A DNA stretch of 64,000 nt, taken from NCBI RefSeq assembly GCF_023715785.1, contig NZ_JAMBOX010000020.1:1-64000 (forward strand), read 5' to 3'. Position 1 is the stretch's first letter. The number at the start of each line of letters is the position of its first letter. Source of the DNA: Neobacillus niacini (GTDB lineage Bacteria > Bacillota > Bacilli > Bacillales > Cytobacillaceae). Under the pieces are notes generated by a model, which did no database searches, was not told where the DNA came from, and was given only the letters and a program-made list of their open reading frames with translations. A program made the position numbers and the translations under genes. Positions 60,188 through 64,000 of this stretch are shown here, piece by piece.

Positions 60188-61894
60188 TTATACCTCTGCT
60201 GAATGAGGAATTGCCCCTTCCGTTGCGATAACCTGATACAATTGCTGAACCATTTGTTCAAGGTTTGTGCTTTCATTGATGTAGTATAGGGGTGTTGAGT
60301 TTTTGCTCATTTTGCTCATTACCTTCCAATAGAAGCTATGCGAGAAGAAGGAAGTATTCAAAAATACAGCCTCGGAAAAATCCAAATAAGATAAATCTCT
60401 GTTTAATTCCTCTACTCCTACAATCCTATAATCCGGAAACAACCCTTTCACCTTCTTCTTCCAGTTCGGGTGCCCACCAATAATCACTATCTTTTTCTTT
60501 GCAAGCGCAGTTATTTTATCTTCCAGCGAAAAGGTATCCTCACCTTGATTTTCTAACGAAGATAAATATTGTTTAAGAGAAGCCATTTCTTTTTCCGTTT
60601 CTCTACTCTTTTCAGCCTGCGATTCCAGCGATAATGCTTTTCTTCTCCACATTTCTTTTTCTTCTTTCATGTGTTGAAGTTCAGCCTCTAGTAAGCCCTT
60701 ATTCCGGTTCCATTCTTGCTCGCTTTTTCTCGAATCCGCTTCTGCTTGGGCAAGTTTTTGTTTTGAGTCTTCCATCAGCTGCTGATATTGGTACTCCCAC
60801 TCTTCGACATGCAAGGAGAAATATTTGTTTTGCGTCTTTCTGTAATCCTCCGATAAGGCCATGATGACAAGAAGCGAAGAGATCATCATATCCACTTCCT
60901 CTTCCCGGACAACTCCATCCACGACAAAGGTGTGAACATACGTAACAAGTCTCTTGAACTCGGAGGATTTAAGTACATATCTCTCAATTAAATCATCATA
61001 TTGAATTCCCAAAGAACCTAGATAAGTTAATAATAAAATTAACGCCCTTGTTTGCCCTTCCCTCGTCACTTGATATGAAGCATCCCGTGAAAACTCATCT
61101 ATATCGGGCACATTATTAAATGTGTCCGGGACTGTCACCATATTTCCTTCTTCTTTTCTAATTTTCATAATCCACTTTTTTAACGGCATATGAAGATTTC
61201 TGCCGACACCCCACTTCAGTTCTTCACTTTGTACGCGGGGCATTACTTCTTCGGGTAGCCGATATTGATGACCTATGTCCAGTGCTTCCCATTGAAATAA
61301 TTGATAACAATATTCCATGTAATCTATAAGTTGATTTAAAATGTAAATTTGGTGTTGTGACGGTAATAACCCAATTTTTTTCATGTCAATCCCAAAAGGA
61401 AGCCCTTTTATGATGCATACGTACCATCCGATTACACCTTGTATATTTTGCTCATTGTCTTCTTCCTTAAAATGGTTCTTTTTAGAAAACTCCAGCATAA
61501 AGTCCATATATTCAATTCCGTCTGGGTTCCGTTTTAAATAATCCCATGTGTATTTGAACCCTTTTTGAATCAGGGAAAGAACCACTTTATAATCATGATG
61601 CTGCTCTGCCCAGGACAGAATGCCGGCAGTCTTTAACACTAATTCTTTCGTTTCGGTTGTAAAATACGAAAAATCGTTCTCTGTGGTTGAGAATGGGCCC
61701 GTCCTATAGGCCTGGTAATACCCCACTCTATTTTCCTCATACCATTTTTCAATATAATCCCTTATATGAGGGCGAGTGACCAAACTATGCAAGACAGTCC
61801 ATCTCATATTACGGGCGCATTTGGGTATCGCATAAAAATCAGAAAAATCATGGAAGTCTTTTCCGGACAAACGGTTCCTCGATGAATGCTTCAT
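60188..61894 (-). CDS. Coiled-coil protein with C-terminal DUF2325-like domain
   Basis: A 568-residue cytoplasmic protein. The N-terminal 360 residues are helical with no recognised domain. A long coiled coil runs about 370-460 (LMEDSKQKLAQAEADSRKSE, KGLLEAELQHMKEEKEMWRR). The C-terminal 100 residues match the DUF2325 pattern (KKIVIIGGHPNWKKKVKGLF, then EAVFLNTSFFSHSFYWKVM and PLYYINESTN). DUF2325 proteins often sit beside mobile or conditional genes, but function is unknown. ATG at 61894. Confidence 0.7.
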   Translation of the reverse strand: MKHSSRNRLSGKDFHDFSDFYAIPKCARNMRWTVLHSLVTRPHIRDYIEKWYEENRVGYYQAYRTGPFSTTENDFSYFTTETKELVLKTAGILSWAEQHHDYKVVLSLIQKGFKYTWDYLKRNPDGIEYMDFMLEFSKKNHFKEEDNEQNIQGVIGWYVCIIKGLPFGIDMKKIGLLPSQHQIYILNQLIDYMEYCYQLFQWEALDIGHQYRLPEEVMPRVQSEELKWGVGRNLHMPLKKWIMKIRKEEGNMVTVPDTFNNVPDIDEFSRDASYQVTREGQTRALILLLTYLGSLGIQYDDLIERYVLKSSEFKRLVTYVHTFVVDGVVREEEVDMMISSLLVIMALSEDYRKTQNKYFSLHVEEWEYQYQQLMEDSKQKLAQAEADSRKSEQEWNRNKGLLEAELQHMKEEKEMWRRKALSLESQAEKSRETEKEMASLKQYLSSLENQGEDTFSLEDKITALAKKKIVIIGGHPNWKKKVKGLFPDYRIVGVEELNRDLSYLDFSEAVFLNTSFFSHSFYWKVMSKMSKNSTPLYYINESTNLEQMVQQLYQVIATEGAIPHSAEV

Positions 61895-62094
61895 ATAAAT
61901 TCTATCTCCTCGATCAACTAGTATCTTAATGTAATTATATACTTAATCTACTTCTTCTCCCCTACTATTCACAGCCTATTTTCAAAAAATAGAATCTTTT
62001 TATGCCCGAATATAAAGATCCGATGTATTATAATAGAACTACAATTCTAGAGGTTTTGGAAAATAGTTAAACAACAAAGGAACGGTGATAGGCT

Positions 62095-62853
62095 ATGTTT
62101 GAAGAAACGTATCAGTTTGAACCCATCTACAAGATTAAGCTCACCAAAGTCGAAGATGAAATTGGCTACTTGGATAGTGATATGGAAGAGACTTGTAGAG
62201 CGGTGAGCATTTACTTTGATATCCATCGCTCGATAGATGGGCTCGATTACTTAGATTTCGATGCAGTGGAAAACGTTGACGATCCCTATCCCAAAATCGG
62301 TTCCGTTTGTGTCGACCTCCTAGACGATGATTGGTACAATCAGCACGCGAAAGTAAGAACGTACCAAAGGGGAAATAGTCCATCCTTCGTGGCCGTCAAT
62401 ACGTTTGATCCTCAATATCAGGGAATTGCCAAAAGACCGAAGGAAGAAGAGGGCTATTTATATAAAAAAAATGCAGCAGGGGAAACACTGATTCTTGTGG
62501 ATGGTCGAATTGCGGATATCAACTACCTATGGTTACAACGGCCCTTTCATACAAAGGAAGAAGTACACAAAATAATGGACCACTTAACTTCCTATCTCAT
62601 GCGGATTTTTAAAGTGGACTTTTTTATGCTGACCCTGCCGGATGGATTGAGTGAGGACGATCGTGAATGGTGGGAGACCCTTCCACCGTTTAACGAAGAA
62701 GGAGAGGAAGCCGTGATCCAGTGGAACCTCCCATCAGTGAATGTCGATTGGTTTTTAGATATAGGATTCCTGGAGTCCGCCAATAAAGCCTTAGTAGGAA
62801 AAGCCACTACGGTGAGAGAACGCCTATCTAATCCAAATACTGAAATCATTTAA
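62095..62853 (+). CDS. Uncharacterised protein, 252 residues
   Basis: Acidic soluble protein (MFEETYQFEPIYKIKLTKVE, then YLDSDMEETCRAVSIYFDIH). A C-terminal region reads ITSYLMRIFKVDFFMLTLPDG-like. No family, motif or membrane segment is recognised. Start: ATG at 62095 after AAGGAACGGTGATAGGCT, with AAGGA 13 bp upstream. Convergent with the membrane protein gene at 62911 through a shared terminator. Confidence 0.6.
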   Translation: MFEETYQFEPIYKIKLTKVEDEIGYLDSDMEETCRAVSIYFDIHRSIDGLDYLDFDAVENVDDPYPKIGSVCVDLLDDDWYNQHAKVRTYQRGNSPSFVAVNTFDPQYQGIAKRPKEEEGYLYKKNAAGETLILVDGRIADINYLWLQRPFHTKEEVHKIMDHLTSYLMRIFKVDFFMLTLPDGLSEDDREWWETLPPFNEEGEEAVIQWNLPSVNVDWFLDIGFLESANKALVGKATTVRERLSNPNTEII

Positions 62854-62864
62854 TTCCGAATATA

Positions 62865-62907
62865 AGCAATAGAGTCAGAGGGTGATTCCCCCTCTGACTC
62901 TATTGCT
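62865..62907. terminator. Bidirectional terminator between convergent genes
   Basis: AGCAATAGAGTCAGAGGG and CCCTCTGACTCTATTGCT form an 18-bp perfect stem around a short loop. Serves both neighbours. Confidence 0.85.
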
Positions 62908-62910
62908 ATA

Positions 62911-63180
62911 TTAAAACTTATTTTGCCAATCGAATAATAAAGATAATAAACCGGCAGCAATGCTACTTACCATTAATAACAAATCAAGCAGTCTAAAAAT
63001 GCTGAATTCCCCTGTAAAAAATAGATAGTTAATCATCATTGAACCGATTAAGAATAAGAACCCAAACACCTTGCTCATCACATAATCATTTTTCCGTTCT
63101 CTTTTAATTTCTTCCTCTGTCATTTCATACGTAAAAAAGAAATGAAAAATCTTGTTTTTAATTTTATCTTTCAATCCCAT
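62911..63180 (-). CDS. Small membrane protein, 89 residues
   Basis: MGLKDKIKNKIFHFFFTYEM, then two hydrophobic segments (VFGFLFLIGSMMINYLFF and the LLDLLLMVSSIAAGLLSLLF stretch). The ATG at 63180 follows GAGGAG closely; the frame is open for 26 more codons upstream. Not recognised. Confidence 0.55.
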   Translation of the reverse strand: MGLKDKIKNKIFHFFFTYEMTEEEIKRERKNDYVMSKVFGFLFLIGSMMINYLFFTGEFSIFRLLDLLLMVSSIAAGLLSLLFDWQNKF

Positions 63181-63258
63181 CTTCTCCTCATTAATGCAGC
63201 TTCTCAATAAGATGAATATAAAAATAGGTCCTTTGAAGGGTTCTCCAACACACTTCAA

Positions 63259-63881
63259 AAATCCCCCCAGTACGGGCCCCCCAAAAAACGAAAAAGAATA
63301 TGTTAATTACATGCGGAAAATCTAATTAGAAAAACCACACACTGCATCCGATATGATTCTACAAAATGTTGCCGGTTCCCAAACTAATTTGACGGTTGTT
63401 TAAGCATGTTCAGAGCTATGCCACTAGTGGTTCATTATTTCCCCAATCTCGAAAATCCTTGTCAGTCATACAAACGTTTAAGTGAATCTGCCTGAAATGT
63501 TGTCAACTCAACGTTTCTGCCTAAATTCCCACGAGAATTTTGATAAAAATTGACTGATCCTATCACCACATTCCTGGCACGTCCAGTACAACTTCTACCA
63601 TCAGCCAAATTCCTACAGCATTTACTACTGCCTCAACCAATTAAACGTTTAGATAAAACCCCCAATAGAGCAGGGGCCTGACCCCCATAGCCTTAATACT
63701 TTAATGCGTTAAACTTTAGCTGAATGGGGGTCTGACCCCCAATTCTCCGATTCTCGAGGAGTCCCCCACTTCAAATTTTCGTTAAAAAATTAAGTGGTGG
63801 GTAGTTCAATAATAATAGCGCTTTGATACAATTAAGAAAAGCGAAGAAGGGGCCGCCAATAATTATAGTGGGAGGTAATGG
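63259..63881. other. Gene-free gap with palindromic repeats
   Basis: No gene on either strand. Contains two GGGG-CTGACCCC palindromes (63673, 63726) and a poly-C/AT patch. The promoter of the response regulator gene is likely at the end; GGGAGGTAATGG is its ribosome binding region. Confidence 0.45.
63673..63740. repeat. GGGGTCTGACCCC-type palindromic repeats, copies 2 and 3
   Basis: GGGGCCTGACCCC at 63673-63685 and GGGGGTCTGACCCCC at 63726-63740. The latter is preceded by TTTAGCTGAAT, matching the copy at 60098. Confidence 0.6.
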
Positions 63882-64000
63882 ATGAAAATACTTATAGCAG
63901 AAAGAGATGAACTCGAACGAAAGGGAATACGGTGGTTATTATTATCAAACCAGGTTTTAATTACCCAGTTAAAAGAAACGGATAATGAAGAAGAGTGTTT
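63882..64000 (+). CDS. Response regulator, N-terminal part only (runs off the window)
   Basis: MKILIAERDELERKGIRWLL, LSNQVLITQLKETDNEEECF then the window ends. This is the start of a receiver domain; the phosphorylated Asp lies beyond the edge. The ERKGIRWLL form resembles AraC-type (YesN-like) response regulators of Bacillaceae. AGGAG-like GGGAGGTAA is 3-8 bp upstream. The output domain cannot be seen. Confidence 0.65.
   Translation, partial: MKILIAERDELERKGIRWLLLSNQVLITQLKETDNEEEC

Overview
The window is a chromosomal segment of a Bacillaceae bacterium. The 5' end of a 16S rRNA gene, the order guaA-pbuG beside a yeaC-yeaD-yebA-like cluster, a ptsG/glcT pair with a GlcT antiterminator leader, guanine riboswitches and strong GGAGG ribosome binding sites all fit Bacillus relatives. 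The species cannot be fixed from this sequence alone.

Layout. (1) 1-16,704, mostly minus strand, is core genome: the start of a 16S rRNA gene with tandem promoters, glucose PTS (ptsG) with its antiterminator gene glcT, a three-gene ABC-2 exporter of the LnrLMN type, pbuG and guaA each behind a guanine riboswitch, the transglutaminase/DUF58/MoxR cluster, and bL25 (Ctc). (2) 16,960-23,783 is a sugar or amino-sugar utilisation cluster: a DeoR-type repressor, an M24-like protein, a Gfo/Idh/MocA oxidoreductase, mannose-family PTS genes (EIIAB, EIIC, EIID) and a DUF956 (ManO-like) gene. The PTS operon sits behind a second copy of the ptsG-type RAT/terminator, and the 3' end of a decayed glcT is still attached to it. 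(3) 24,222-28,100 is a thin accessory zone with an FRG-domain gene, small ORFs and dispersed repeats.

(4) About 28,115-59,233 looks like an AT-rich integrated genomic island. Two imperfect 34-nt direct repeats (30/34 identical) mark its ends, and a complete tyrosine integrase lies just inside the right one. Its cargo is defence-like: a zinc-ribbon protein with an HEPN-like R-x4-H motif; a two-gene YaaW/DUF3944-like cassette; a McrB-like AAA+ protein with a DUF2357/PD-(D/E)XK partner; a divergent 1,638-residue SF1 helicase ending in a Vsr/MTES_1575-like nuclease; and a type III restriction-modification operon (Res, Mod) extended by DUF4391 and a SNF2-type helicase. Two overlapping large serine recombinase genes follow, with a run of very small ORFs, and then two paralogous excisionase-like genes, each behind a copy of the same predicted multi-stem RNA leader, and the integrase. 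The island therefore carries two unrelated recombination modules. (5) 59,342-64,000 returns to chromosomal-type genes: a HExxH metallopeptidase-like protein, a coiled-coil/DUF2325-like protein, two uncharacterised proteins and the start of a response regulator.

The less ordinary points are the captured GlcT switch in front of the mannose PTS operon, the duplicated structured leaders before the excisionase genes, the HEPN-like and YaaW-like cargo, the sliding-clamp-like peptides in a small island protein and in the giant helicase, and the predicted island boundaries.
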